58,589 nucleotides of DNA from Paracoccus aestuariivivens (GCF_009711225.1 NZ_WMIE01000022.1:1-58589), one strand, 5' to 3'; shown: positions 43,514-52,684, counted from the stretch's first letter. Numbers and translations: made by a program. The notes: generated from the sequence alone by a model not told the origin.

Positions 43514-43531
43514 ATTCTTGCATACAATAAT
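43514..43531. promoter_or_regulatory. Candidate GntR operator in front of the malonate operon
   Basis: ATTCTTGCATACAATAAT is symmetric at 14 of 18 positions, with TTG...CAA at the centre. It resembles the TTGTATACAA-like sites of FCD-type GntR regulators, including MatR of rhizobia. It lies 26 bases upstream of the regulator start and 74 bases before the transporter gene, next to a TTGACT hexamer (43533-43538). Negative control of both directions is likely. Confidence 0.6.
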
Positions 43532-43605
43532 GTTGACTGGAAATGCAGATCGCCGCAAGCTGCATTCATCGTGAAAAAGGCGATACCTTTGGGAGGAGGT
43601 TTCCG

Positions 43606-44592
43606 ATGAAAATTGCAAAGGTTGCGGTGCTTGCCGCGATCCCGATGGCGATTGGCCTGTCGACCGCCAATGCCGAGGAACTGCGGCTGTCGCATCAGTT
43701 CGCGCCCGGAGACCTGCGCCATAAGGTGGCCCAGATGGTCGCCGATGACGTCGCGGCGGCGAATGTCGATCTGACGATCAAGATCTTCCCGTCGGGCTCG
43801 CTGTTCAAGGCGACCGAACAATATCAACCGCTGAGCCGGGGGCAGCTCGACATGACGGTGCTGCCGCTGTCCTATGCGGGCGGTCAGCGACCGGAATATA
43901 ACCTGACCCTGATGCCCGGCCTGATCAAAAGCCATGAGCATGCCGCGCGCGTGAACGCCTCGCCCTTTATGGGAGAGATCGAGCGCATCCTGAACGAAGA
44001 TGACGTGATGACCTTGGTCAAAGGTTATCTGGCGGGCGGCTTCGCCAGTGTCGATGGCTGCATCACCAAGCCCGAGGATGTGAAGGGTAAGACCGTCCGC
44101 GCCGCTGGCAAAGGCTTCGAGGAGATGTTGCAGGCGGCGGGCGCCTCGATCGCCTCGATGCCCTCGTCCGAGACCTATAACGCCATGCAACAGCATGTGC
44201 TGCAGGCGCTGAATACCTCGTCCTCGTCCTTCGTCTCGTTCCGGTTGCAGGAACTGGCGAAATGCTACACGCCCGCCGCCGATGTCGCGCTGTGGTTCAT
44301 GTATCAGCCGCTTCTGGTCAACAAGACCACCTTCGACAAGCTGAAACCTGAACAGCAGGAAGCCCTGCGCGCCGCTTCGGCCAAGGCCGAGGCCTATTAC
44401 CTCGAAGAGGCAAAGAAAGAGGATGCGGCCTCGGTCGAGGCATTCAAGGCAGCGGGTGTCGAGATTGCCCAGATGACACAGGCGGATTTCGACGCGTGGA
44501 AAAAGCTGGCCGAGGAATCCTCGTACAAGCAATTCGTCAAGGACGTGCCGGACGGGCAGAAGCTGCTCGATATGGCCCTGTCAGTCGAGTGA
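43606..44592 (+). CDS. matP: TRAP transporter substrate-binding protein DctP-like (malonate)
   Basis: The 328-residue periplasmic protein has a signal peptide MKIAKVAVLAAIPMAIGLSTANA. The DctP fold follows: EELRLSHQFAPGDLRHKVAQMVADDVAAANVDLTIKIFPSGSLFKATEQYQPLSRGQLDM, and the carboxylate-binding Arg segment KGKTVRAAGKGFEEML. GGGAGGAGG precedes the ATG. Position directly before TRAP membrane subunits and malonyl-CoA genes points to malonate as ligand, as in matPQMAB operons of rhizobia; this is inference from context. Confidence 0.88.
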   Translation: MKIAKVAVLAAIPMAIGLSTANAEELRLSHQFAPGDLRHKVAQMVADDVAAANVDLTIKIFPSGSLFKATEQYQPLSRGQLDMTVLPLSYAGGQRPEYNLTLMPGLIKSHEHAARVNASPFMGEIERILNEDDVMTLVKGYLAGGFASVDGCITKPEDVKGKTVRAAGKGFEEMLQAAGASIASMPSSETYNAMQQHVLQALNTSSSSFVSFRLQELAKCYTPAADVALWFMYQPLLVNKTTFDKLKPEQQEALRAASAKAEAYYLEEAKKEDAASVEAFKAAGVEIAQMTQADFDAWKKLAEESSYKQFVKDVPDGQKLLDMALSVE

Positions 44593-44643
44593 GTGCCAGC
44601 GGGCATCGCAAGGTGCCCGCATCCCTGCAATCGGAGTAAACTT

Positions 44644-45192
44644 ATGTCCGCACCCATTGCGGTTGCACCGGTGATCAAGGGCGAGAACGCCTTTGTGCGC
44701 GCCGTCGAAGCCTTGACGACCTTTTTCGGTTGGATCGCTGCCGCCCTGACCGTCGTCGCGCTGATCGTCACCTGCCAGATGATCTTTGTCCGCTCGTTTC
44801 TTGGCCAATCCACGATCTGGCAGACCGAGGCCGTCATCTATCTTATGATCGCCGCGACAACCCTGGGTCTGGGCTATGTCCAGCAGATGCGCGGGCATGT
44901 GAATGTCGACCTGATCCCGATGGCGCTGGGACCCCGTGCGCGACGGGTGCTGGCCTATGCGGTCCTGCTGGCGACGATCGGGGTGAGTTCGCTGATCGCA
45001 TTCTATTCGTGGGACCTGTGGCATCAGGCCTTCGAGCGGAACTGGAAATCCTCGACGGTCTGGGCGCCGCCGCTTTGGGTGCCCTATCTGGCCATGCCTT
45101 TGGGCTTCGGGCTGTTCCTGCTGCAACTCGTCGCCGATCTGGTGAAGCTCGCGACCGGCACCGAGCCGCCCTTCGGCATCAAGGAGGTCTGA
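44644..45192 (+). CDS. matQ: TRAP transporter small membrane subunit DctQ-like (malonate)
   Basis: The 182-residue protein has four hydrophobic helices (FFGWIAAALTVVALIVTCQMIFVRSF; VIYLMIAATTLGLGYVQQMRGHVNVDLI; VLAYAVLLATIGVSSLIAFYSWDLW; PYLAMPLGFGLFLLQLVADL). The MRGHVNVDLIP motif is the DctQ hallmark. A GGAG ribosome site precedes ATG 44644. The stop codon abuts the large subunit gene start. Confidence 0.9.
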   Translation: MSAPIAVAPVIKGENAFVRAVEALTTFFGWIAAALTVVALIVTCQMIFVRSFLGQSTIWQTEAVIYLMIAATTLGLGYVQQMRGHVNVDLIPMALGPRARRVLAYAVLLATIGVSSLIAFYSWDLWHQAFERNWKSSTVWAPPLWVPYLAMPLGFGLFLLQLVADLVKLATGTEPPFGIKEV

Positions 45193-46506
45193 ATGGACCC
45201 GCTTACGCTTGGCCTTCTGGTCGCAGTCACCACCATCGTCGTCCTGTTCTCGGGCATCTCGGTCGCGGTCGGGCTGCTGCTCGTCGCCGCAAGTTTCCTG
45301 CTGATCTTCGACGGCACGCGCTCGCTGGAGATGATCCCCGAGATCTTCTTTGCCGATCTGAACAGCTTTACCATCCTGTCGATCCCGATGTTCATCATCA
45401 TGGGCGCGGCAGTGGCCTCGACCCGCGCCGGGGCCGATCTTTTCGAGGCGCTGGAACGCTGGCTGACCCGTGTGCCGGGCGGGCTCGTCGTCTCGAACCT
45501 TGGAGCCTGCGCGCTGTTCGCGGCGCTTTCGGGGTCATCGCCGGCGACCTGCGCCGCCATCGGCAAGATGGGCATCCCCGAAATGCAAAAGCGCGGCTAT
45601 CCCGACGGCGTTGCCGCGGGGGCAATCGCGGCGGGCGGGACGCTGGGCATCCTGATCCCGCCCTCGGTCACGATGATCGTCTATGGTATCGCGACCGAAA
45701 CCTCGATCGGGCGGCTGTTTCTGGCGGGGATCATCCCGGGCCTGATGCTGACCGCGCTGTTCATGGGCTGGGCGATCTTCGCGACATGGCGGTCCGGCAA
45801 CACGGCAGTGCTGTCGCCGCGCAGCTATTCCCTGCGCGAACGGTTCGAGATTATGCCCCGCATCCTGCCCTTTCTGCTGGTCATCGTGGGGGTGCTCTAC
45901 TCGATGTATGGCGGCATCGCCACGACCTCGGAAACCGCGGCGGTCGGCGCGGTACTTTGCCTGCTCATGGCGATCACCATCTATCGTCTGTGGAACCCGC
46001 GCGCGATCTGGGGCGTCTTGCGCGACAGTACCCGCGAAAGCGTGATGATCCTGTTCATCATGGCGGCGGCGGGGGTCTTCGCCTATATGATGTCATCGCT
46101 GTTCATTACCCAATCCATCGCGCAATGGATCGCGGGGCTCGAGGTGAACCGATGGGTGCTGATGGCGCTGATCAATCTGTTCCTGCTGGTCGCGGGCTTC
46201 TTCCTGCCCCCGGTTGCCGTGATCCTGATGACCGCGCCGATCCTGATGCCGATCCTCGAGGCCGCGCAATTCGACCCCTATTGGTTCGCCGTCATCCTGA
46301 CCATCAACATGGAGGTCGGGCTGATCACCCCTCCGGTCGGGCTGAACCTTTTCGTCATCAACTCGATCGCGCCTAATATCTCGCTGCGGACGATCCTGCT
46401 GGGCTCAGCCCCCTTCGTCGGCTGCATGTTCGCCGCAATCGTCATCCTGTGCCTGTTCCCAGGCCTTGCCACGTGGTTGCCGAACCTCGTGATGGGACCT
46501 ATCTGA
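45193..46506 (+). CDS. matM: TRAP transporter large membrane subunit DctM-like (malonate)
   Basis: The 437-residue, 12-helix protein has DctM family sequences: IPMFIIMGAAVASTRAGADLFEALERWLTRVPGGLVVSNLGACALFAALSGSSPATCAAIGKMGIPEMQKRGYP and AGGTLGILIPPSVTMIVYGIATETSIGRLFLAGIIPG. It drives sodium-coupled uptake with the small subunit and the periplasmic binder. It lies 13 bases before the decarboxylase gene. Confidence 0.93.
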   Translation: MDPLTLGLLVAVTTIVVLFSGISVAVGLLLVAASFLLIFDGTRSLEMIPEIFFADLNSFTILSIPMFIIMGAAVASTRAGADLFEALERWLTRVPGGLVVSNLGACALFAALSGSSPATCAAIGKMGIPEMQKRGYPDGVAAGAIAAGGTLGILIPPSVTMIVYGIATETSIGRLFLAGIIPGLMLTALFMGWAIFATWRSGNTAVLSPRSYSLRERFEIMPRILPFLLVIVGVLYSMYGGIATTSETAAVGAVLCLLMAITIYRLWNPRAIWGVLRDSTRESVMILFIMAAAGVFAYMMSSLFITQSIAQWIAGLEVNRWVLMALINLFLLVAGFFLPPVAVILMTAPILMPILEAAQFDPYWFAVILTINMEVGLITPPVGLNLFVINSIAPNISLRTILLGSAPFVGCMFAAIVILCLFPGLATWLPNLVMGPI

Positions 46507-46519
46507 CAAAGGAAAAAAG

Positions 46520-47806
46520 ATGGCCCGCATCGCGTTCTTCTCGGATCTCATGTCCACCTTGTTCGAGCGGCGTCCCAGCGCGCCGGCCGGAGCCAGCCAG
46601 CGCCCCGTGACCGAGCTATGCGAGGCCCTGCTTTCCTCACAGGGCGAGGTTTCCGGCGTGCGTCTGGCGCGGGATATCCTGTCGCACTACCGCGCCATGC
46701 CCGCCGAGAATCGCCGCGCCTTTTTCGACTATCTCGCGCAATCGCTCGACCTCGACCCAAATGCCGTGATCGAGGCCGCCAAGCGTTACGGCGAAACTCA
46801 TGCCCCCGGCGATCTTGCCCGCCTCTCGCGTGAGGCCGAGCCGCGCCGCCAAGAACTGTTCCGCCGGTTGAACCAAGCCCCCGGCGCAACCGAGACGCTG
46901 GTGCGCATGCGCCTCGACCTGCTGCGCCTGCTGCCCGAAGCCCCGGGACTGGGCGTGATCGACACCGATTTCCAGCATCTTTTCGCCAGTTGGTTCAATC
47001 GCGGCTTCCTTGTCCTGCGCCATATCGATTGGCGCACGCCCGCAAACATCCTTGAAAAGATCATCGAATATGAGGCCGTTCACGCCATCAATGACTGGCA
47101 TGACCTGCAACGCCGCTTGCGTCCCGAGGATCGCCGCTGCTTTGCCTTTTTCCACCCCGCCATGCCCGAAGAGCCGCTGATCTTCGTCGAGGTCGCGCTG
47201 TGCAAGGGCATTCCCGGCTCGGTGCAATCGCTTCTGGCCGAGGAACGCGAACTTGAAACCGGCTTCGACACCGCCGTGTTCTATTCGATTTCAAACTGCC
47301 AAGAGGGTCTGCGCGGCATTTCCTTCGGCAATTCGCTGATCAAACAGGTGGTCGAGGAAGTCAAACGCGACCTGCCGCAGATCACCTGCTTCGTCACGCT
47401 CTCTCCGATCCCCGGCCTTGCGCGCTGGCTCAAGGATCAGTCGAACCCCGAGGCTGCCACCCTGCTTGCCGCCAACGACCCCGCAGCCCTGCATCCCTTG
47501 GCCGAGGACCTGCGCCGCCTGACCGCCGAATATCTGCTGAACGCCAAACGTCCCGATGGCTTGCCCGCCGATCCGGTCGCACGCTTCCATCTGGGCAATG
47601 GCGCAATCCTGCATCAGGTCCATGCTTTGGCCGATGTCTCGGCCAATGGGCTGCGCCAAAGCCGGACGGCCATGGTCAATTACCTCTACGACCCCGAAAA
47701 GGTCGAACAGAACAACGAGAGCTTTGTTACCCGGCGCAAGGTGGCGGCCTCGAAACAGGTGCAAGCGCTGATCGTGCCGCGCAATACGACAGGAAGAAAA
47801 AAATGA
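46520..47806 (+). CDS. matA: Malonyl-CoA decarboxylase
   Basis: The 428-residue protein has an N-terminal helical domain (1-140) and a C-terminal catalytic domain of the GNAT-like MCD fold. Catalytic-region motifs are HPAMPEEPLIFVEVALCKGIPGSVQSLLAEE (Glu), FYSISNCQEGLRGISFGNSLIKQVVEEVKRDLP (Ser) and ANGLRQSRTAMVNYLYDPEKVEQNNESF. It converts malonyl-CoA to acetyl-CoA and CO2, the second step of malonate use. Its stop overlaps the synthetase start by four bases. Confidence 0.93.
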   Translation: MARIAFFSDLMSTLFERRPSAPAGASQRPVTELCEALLSSQGEVSGVRLARDILSHYRAMPAENRRAFFDYLAQSLDLDPNAVIEAAKRYGETHAPGDLARLSREAEPRRQELFRRLNQAPGATETLVRMRLDLLRLLPEAPGLGVIDTDFQHLFASWFNRGFLVLRHIDWRTPANILEKIIEYEAVHAINDWHDLQRRLRPEDRRCFAFFHPAMPEEPLIFVEVALCKGIPGSVQSLLAEERELETGFDTAVFYSISNCQEGLRGISFGNSLIKQVVEEVKRDLPQITCFVTLSPIPGLARWLKDQSNPEAATLLAANDPAALHPLAEDLRRLTAEYLLNAKRPDGLPADPVARFHLGNGAILHQVHALADVSANGLRQSRTAMVNYLYDPEKVEQNNESFVTRRKVAASKQVQALIVPRNTTGRKK

Positions 47807-49320
47807 CCAATCCGCTTTTCGATGCCCTTGTTGCCCCGCTTGCCACGCGGCGCGATGCCGTGCTGTTCGACGCCAACGGCACCGGGGTTTCCGGCACTGC
47901 ACTTTATGACAGGGCCATGCGGCTTGCGTCGGCGCTGAGCGGCTTGGGGCTGGTTCCGGGTGACCGTCTGGCGGTCCAGATCGAGAAATCCCCCGAGGCA
48001 TTGGCGCTTTATCTTGGCGCGCTGGCGGCCGGTGTGGTCTTTCTGCCTTTGAACACGGCCTATACCCCCGACGAGGTCGATTATTTCGTCGGCAATTCCG
48101 GTGCGATGTTGCTGGTCGCGGACCCCGCCCGTGCCGAGGCTTTGGCGCAGGTTGCTGCGCGGCATGGCACACAACTTCGGACGATGGATGGTGCGGGCAA
48201 GGGCACCCTGCCGGATCTGGCCGATCAGGCCCATGCTTCCCTGCCGGTGGACCGCACCCCCGATGACCTTGCCGCGATTCTTTACACTTCTGGGACGACC
48301 GGACGGTCGAAAGGCGCGATGCTGAGCCAGTCGAACCTGCTTTCCAACGCTGAAGTGCTGGTGCGCGAATGGCGCTTCACCAAGGATGACGTGCTGCTGC
48401 ACGCCCTGCCGATCTTCCATACGCATGGGCTTTTCGTCGCCACCAATGTCGTGCTGCTGTCGGGCGGGCGCATGATCTTCCTGCCCGGTTTCAAACTGGA
48501 TCAGGTCATCGATCTGCTGCCCCGTGCGACGACGATGATGGGGGTTCCGACCTTTTACACCCGGCTTTTGGACGATTCCCGCTTTGACCGCGATCTGGTC
48601 GGGCACATGCGGCTGTTCACCTCTGGATCGGCTCCGCTTCTGGCCGAGACCCATCGCCAGTTCGAGGATCGCACCGGCCACCGCATCCTCGAACGCTATG
48701 GCATGACCGAAACCAACATGACCACCTCGAACCCCTATGGGGGCGAGCGCCGCGCTGGAACCGTGGGCTTCCCCCTGCCCGACATTGAACTGAAAATCAC
48801 CGACCCCGCCAATGGTGCCACCCTGCCCGATGGGCAGCCCGGCATGATCGAGGTGCGCGGCCCGAACGTCTTTCAGGGCTATTGGCAGATGCCCGAAAAG
48901 ACCCGCGAGGAATTGCGCGAGAACGGGTTCTTCATCACCGGCGATATCGGCGTCATCGACGCCGAGGGCTATGTCAGCATCGTCGGGCGGCAAAAGGATC
49001 TGATCATCACCGGCGGTTTCAACGTCTATCCCAAAGAGATCGAACTGATCCTAGACGAGCAGCCCGGCGTGTTGGAAAGCGCGGTGATCGGCGTGCCCCA
49101 TCCCGATTTCGGCGAGGGGGTCGTGGCCGTCCTGATCCCGACCCCCGACAGCGCGCCTGATGTCGCGGCGATCAAGGCAACGCTTGCGCAAAGCCTCGCC
49201 AGGTTCAAGCAGCCCAAGCACATCGCCATTCTGCCGGAACTGCCGCGCAATACCATGGGCAAGGTGCAAAAGAACCTGCTCCGCAAGAAGCTTGAGGCGC
49301 TGTTCGTACCGCAGCACTGA
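47803..49320 (+). CDS. matB: Malonyl-CoA synthetase
   Basis: The 505-residue acyl-adenylate enzyme has P-loop LYTSGTTGRSKGAM (about 166-179), ERYGMTETNMTTSNPYGGERRAGTVG, GDIGVIDAEGYVSIVGRQKDLIITGGFNVYPKEIE, and the C-terminal catalytic Lys in PRNTMGKVQKN. It activates malonate with ATP and CoA. The HTHGLFVATN motif is typical of MatB. Overlap with the decarboxylase gene gives a compact malonate to acetyl-CoA route. Confidence 0.94.
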   Translation: MTNPLFDALVAPLATRRDAVLFDANGTGVSGTALYDRAMRLASALSGLGLVPGDRLAVQIEKSPEALALYLGALAAGVVFLPLNTAYTPDEVDYFVGNSGAMLLVADPARAEALAQVAARHGTQLRTMDGAGKGTLPDLADQAHASLPVDRTPDDLAAILYTSGTTGRSKGAMLSQSNLLSNAEVLVREWRFTKDDVLLHALPIFHTHGLFVATNVVLLSGGRMIFLPGFKLDQVIDLLPRATTMMGVPTFYTRLLDDSRFDRDLVGHMRLFTSGSAPLLAETHRQFEDRTGHRILERYGMTETNMTTSNPYGGERRAGTVGFPLPDIELKITDPANGATLPDGQPGMIEVRGPNVFQGYWQMPEKTREELRENGFFITGDIGVIDAEGYVSIVGRQKDLIITGGFNVYPKEIELILDEQPGVLESAVIGVPHPDFGEGVVAVLIPTPDSAPDVAAIKATLAQSLARFKQPKHIAILPELPRNTMGKVQKNLLRKKLEALFVPQH

Positions 49321-49342
49321 TCTCGGAAAAAGGAGCACAGCC

Positions 49343-50323
49343 ATGCCTTTGCGCAAATCCGTTCTTATCGAAAACATGGGTGCGCCCGAAGTGATGCGGC
49401 TGGTTCAGGACGAGTTGCCGCCCCCCTGCCCCGGAGAAGTGTCCCTGCGCCAGACCGCGATCGGTTTCAACTTCATCGATATCTATCAGCGCAGCGGGTT
49501 CTACCCGATGCCGCTTCCAACTGGGCTTGGGTTTGAGGCCGCAGGCGTGGTCGAGGCCTTGGGCGAAGGCGTGACCGGTTTCTCCATCGGCGAGCGCGTC
49601 GCCTATATGAATTCCGCACCCGGGGCCTACGCCACGCATCGCAACCTGCCCGCCGAGAAACTGGTGCACCTGCCCGACGGCGTTTCGGACGAGGCCGCGG
49701 CCACGCTGTTCTTCAAGGGCATGACCGCGCAATACCTGCTGCATCGCACCTATCAAATCGCTGCGGGCGACCTGATCCTTGTCCATTCTGCCGCAGGGGG
49801 CGTGGGCCAGATCCTGACCCGCTGGGCCAGCGCGCTCGGGGCGCGGGTCGTCGGGACGACAGGATCACCGCAGAAGCGCGATGCTGCGCTTGCGGCGGGC
49901 TGTCAGGCGGTGATCGATCTGAATGATCCGGACTGGCCTGCTGCATTCCTGAGGGCAACCGGCGGCGAGAAGGCGCGAGTCGTTTATGACGCAATTGGCA
50001 AGGACACTCTGATCCAGTCCTTGGACTGTGCGGCGAAATTCGGGCTGGTGGTCAGCTATGGCGGAGCTTCGGGCAAGCCTCCGGCCATCGACCCTGAACT
50101 TCTGAACAAAAAAGGTTGCCTGTTCCTGACCCGTCCTTCGGTCTTTCCGCATAACAGCGAACCAGAAACCTTCCGCGCGAACGCCGCGATGCTTTTCGAC
50201 GCCATCTCGCGGGGCGATGTTCGCGTCGATATCGGCGCGCGCTTTATGCTCGACGATATTGCCGAGGCGCATCGCGCCGCCGAAAACCGCAAGAACGCAG
50301 GAGCAATCCTGATCCTACCGTAA
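49343..50323 (+). CDS. NADPH:quinone oxidoreductase (QOR-like, MDR family)
   Basis: The 326-residue protein lacks zinc ligands, as in quinone oxidoreductases. Family motifs are AIGFNFIDIYQRSGFYPMPLPTGLGFEAAGVVEALGEGV and the NADPH site ILVHSAAGGVGQILTRWASALGARVVGTTGS. AAAGGAGC precedes the ATG. It is 22 bases after matB and likely in the same transcript, though a role in malonate metabolism is not established. Confidence 0.9.
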   Translation: MPLRKSVLIENMGAPEVMRLVQDELPPPCPGEVSLRQTAIGFNFIDIYQRSGFYPMPLPTGLGFEAAGVVEALGEGVTGFSIGERVAYMNSAPGAYATHRNLPAEKLVHLPDGVSDEAAATLFFKGMTAQYLLHRTYQIAAGDLILVHSAAGGVGQILTRWASALGARVVGTTGSPQKRDAALAAGCQAVIDLNDPDWPAAFLRATGGEKARVVYDAIGKDTLIQSLDCAAKFGLVVSYGGASGKPPAIDPELLNKKGCLFLTRPSVFPHNSEPETFRANAAMLFDAISRGDVRVDIGARFMLDDIAEAHRAAENRKNAGAILILP

Positions 50324-50400
50324 GGATATCCTTAGCAAACAAAGCGTTGCTCTGTCCTTTCGCAGACGCCGTCGCAGGATGAGCAGGCTTTGACGACCAC

Positions 50401-51045
50401 TCAGGCCAAACTTGACGAATCCACGATATGGCGACCGGGTTTGCCGCTTGCGATCGCATCGACCAACGCTCGAGCGACGCGTTCCGGCCGGCTGATCCGC
50501 CAGCGAGTGGGCAGGATCGGCCCGAAAACGCCAAGCACGACTTTGCCCAGATCTTCGCTCAACCTGCGCTCGGATCTTGTTCCACCCAACAAGCCGGGGC
50601 GGACGAATGTCAGCGAGCTATAACCAATCTTCTCGAGGTCGTTCTCGATCTCGCCCTTGGTCCGCAGATAAAAGGATCGTGACGATGGATCGGCACCAAG
50701 CGATGATGTCAGCGCAAAGTGGGTAGCGCCGCTGTCATGTGCTCTTTTGGCGATTGCAAGATTCAGCCCATGGTCGATGGCCCGGAACGCCTCGGCCGAA
50801 CCAGCGACCCGTTGCGTCGTCCCAAGCGTCGAAATCACACCATCCACGAAGAACCAATCGGCTTCGGCAGGCAGATCGTTGAGGTCGACGACGAGGTTAA
50901 TGAGCTTCGGATGTTCCGGCAAAGGTCGGCGCGTCAGTGCAATGACCTTGGCAAACCGTGACTCGTTTAGCGCCAAGTCAAGGACATGCCTGCCGACGAC
51001 GCCGGTGGCACCGATCAGCAAAACATGAAGGGGCTTTTCTCCCAT
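50401..51045 (-). CDS. NAD(P)-binding, NmrA/HTATIP2-like oxidoreductase
   Basis: The 214-residue atypical short-chain reductase has the nucleotide motif VLLIGATGVVGRHVLDLALNESRFAKVIALTRRP, a conserved DGVISTLGTTQRVAGSAEAF and FVRPGLLGGTRSERR. It lacks an obvious YxxxK pair, as many NmrA-like sensors do. ATG 51045 with AGAGGTAT upstream is the best start. It may act on NADPH-dependent reduction or as a redox sensor. Confidence 0.8.
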   Translation of the reverse strand: MGEKPLHVLLIGATGVVGRHVLDLALNESRFAKVIALTRRPLPEHPKLINLVVDLNDLPAEADWFFVDGVISTLGTTQRVAGSAEAFRAIDHGLNLAIAKRAHDSGATHFALTSSLGADPSSRSFYLRTKGEIENDLEKIGYSSLTFVRPGLLGGTRSERRLSEDLGKVVLGVFGPILPTRWRISRPERVARALVDAIASGKPGRHIVDSSSLA

Positions 51046-51143
51046 TGGATACCTCTTTGACGATCGTTGCCAACCATATCTTGTGGCCGTCACGCTCGGT
51101 TCCTGATCGGATATCCATCCGTTCAAGGGTCCCAACGTGTCGT

Positions 51144-51629
51144 TCAGGTCTTCGGGGCGGAATGAATAGGATCGACCCAATAGATAGCCTCGGGAGGCTC
51201 AATCGGGTCGACGTCGGTGATATTGACAACAACCGCCTCGCTATCCGAACGCACAAGGACGCATTCCAGTACCTGCTTGGGATCGGCGTTGATTTCCTGA
51301 TGTGGGACATAGGGCGGCACATAGATGAAATCGCCCGGCCCTGCCTCGGCCACAAATTCCAGACGCTCGCCCCAACGTAACCGGGCCTTGCCGCGCAGGA
51401 CATAGATCACGCTTTCCAACGGGCCGTGATGATGGACGCCAGTCTTGGCATCAGGCTGGATCGCAACGGTTCCGGCCCAGATCTTTTGTGCGCCGACGCG
51501 GGCATGGTTGATCGCGGCCTGCCGGAACATCCCGGGCGTCTGGGCCGTGTTCGGGTCAAGCTGGTTGCCTTTGATTACCCTGATGCCGTCATTCTTCCAG
51601 CGCGGCTCATGGTCGTGATCGTGCGGCAC
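51144..51629 (-). CDS. Cupin-domain protein
   Basis: The 161-residue protein starts from a GTG preceded by GAGGAGC. The N-terminus is His/Asp rich (MPHDHDHEPRW). Cupin motif 1 is GVHHHGPLESVIYVLRGKARLRWG and motif 2 is PGDFIYVPPYVPHQEIN, giving the usual three-His/Glu metal site. Function in the family ranges from isomerase to dioxygenase to sugar binding; no substrate is evident. It lies 98 bases before the NmrA-like gene, same strand. Confidence 0.85.
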   Translation of the reverse strand: MPHDHDHEPRWKNDGIRVIKGNQLDPNTAQTPGMFRQAAINHARVGAQKIWAGTVAIQPDAKTGVHHHGPLESVIYVLRGKARLRWGERLEFVAEAGPGDFIYVPPYVPHQEINADPKQVLECVLVRSDSEAVVVNITDVDPIEPPEAIYWVDPIHSAPKT

Positions 51630-52010
51630 CTCATGCTCCTCGGTTATTAGAAATCAAACCCTACGTTCCTGATCGTATCGGGATGCCATTCGGAAACATA
51701 GATTTTCCTTGCGTGGGCGGATCTGCCCGAGAGGTGCTGTGGCGGGGTTCATTAGTCTTTGCACGGATCGGCGGCCCATTGTCGCGAGTGGCCTATTCTT
51801 GTAGGGAGCCCCACGCACGGCGTCCTCGCGGCCGTCTTTGCCCCTAGTGCCGCAGGCTGAAGTGAAGTGCGGTTCGCCCCCTGCCCCGCATTTTCCGGTG
51901 CAAGTATCTGTTAGCGTACGTTTGCATCATTCACCGCGTCACTATTGCCCTGGATTGATGTTCTCTTTTCGTTCACATCCATTATATCTAGAACGTATCG
52001 AGAGCACCGT
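51630..52010. other. Gap without a recognisable gene
   Basis: About 380 bases between the SRAP gene end and the cupin start. No protein-like frame or repeat was recognised; base composition drops toward AT near 51900-52010. Confidence 0.4.
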
Positions 52011-52634
52011 CTAAGCCTGCGCGGGTTCGATCAGTTCCGGACCGTCATCGGATATTGCAAAAGGATGCACCAGATGATGTCTGAGCGAAGCCCCTGCCCC
52101 AAGCGTTTGGTCATCGCTTCCGGCCAACCAGGCGTCGCGCTCTTCCGCATTTAGGATCACCGGCATACGAGCATGTAGATCGTTGACCGTTCCGTTTGCA
52201 GCGCGGGTTAGAATGGTACAGGTCAACAGATGCTGCCAGCGTGAGGCCAATCCTGCAAACCAGAGTGTGCCTTCGTTTCCGGCATTATGGATGAAATGCG
52301 GCTGTTTGTGACCAGACGCGCCACTCCATTCGTAATAGCCTCCAGCCGGGATAAGGCAGCGACCGAAACGCCAGACTGCGCGGAAGCTGGGTTTTTCGCG
52401 GGCATCCTCGATGCGCGCATTGAACGTTGTCGGTTTAAAATCCCCTAGATCGCCCTTGTGCCACGATGGTATCAGCCACCAGCGTGCCATCATTGGCAGA
52501 AGTGATTGTTTGGCTAGGATCAGCACATCTTCGGTCGGCTTGATATTGTATCGGCGTTGGAATGGGGTGATGTTTAGCTGCGATAGCTCGCTGTCGGTTC
52601 CCCGCAGGTCGGCGTCGATGAACCGGCCGCACAT
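52011..52634 (-). CDS. SRAP/YedK-family DNA-protein crosslink protein (HMCES-like)
   Basis: The 207-residue protein keeps the catalytic Cys2 (MCGRFID) after Met removal, the PTEDVLI segment, FNARIEDAREKPSFRAVWRFGRCLIPAGGYYEWSG (active-site Glu) and TRAANGTVNDLHARMPVIL (active-site His). These enzymes bind abasic sites in single-stranded DNA and form a protective thiazolidine link. It is the gene next to the replication cassette and converges on nothing; the parS-like sites lie directly upstream of its start. Confidence 0.93.
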   Translation of the reverse strand: MCGRFIDADLRGTDSELSQLNITPFQRRYNIKPTEDVLILAKQSLLPMMARWWLIPSWHKGDLGDFKPTTFNARIEDAREKPSFRAVWRFGRCLIPAGGYYEWSGASGHKQPHFIHNAGNEGTLWFAGLASRWQHLLTCTILTRAANGTVNDLHARMPVILNAEERDAWLAGSDDQTLGAGASLRHHLVHPFAISDDGPELIEPAQA

Positions 52635-52668
52635 GAATGGCTCCTTGATCTAATTGAGACCTTCATTG

Positions 52669-52684
52669 GTTGTCCGCGGACAAC
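52669..52684. promoter_or_regulatory. parS: parS-like partition site 1
   Basis: GTTGTCCGCGGACAAC is a perfect 16-base palindrome fitting the GTTNNNNGCNNNNAAC pattern of repABC parS sites. It lies downstream of repC, and an identical copy follows 58 bases later. Confidence 0.85.

Noticed and set aside
44730..46376. 548-codon plus-strand frame overlapping the TRAP membrane subunit genes
   Set aside because: It is the wrong phase of the dctQ/dctM-like genes, which carry clear family motifs and good ribosome sites.
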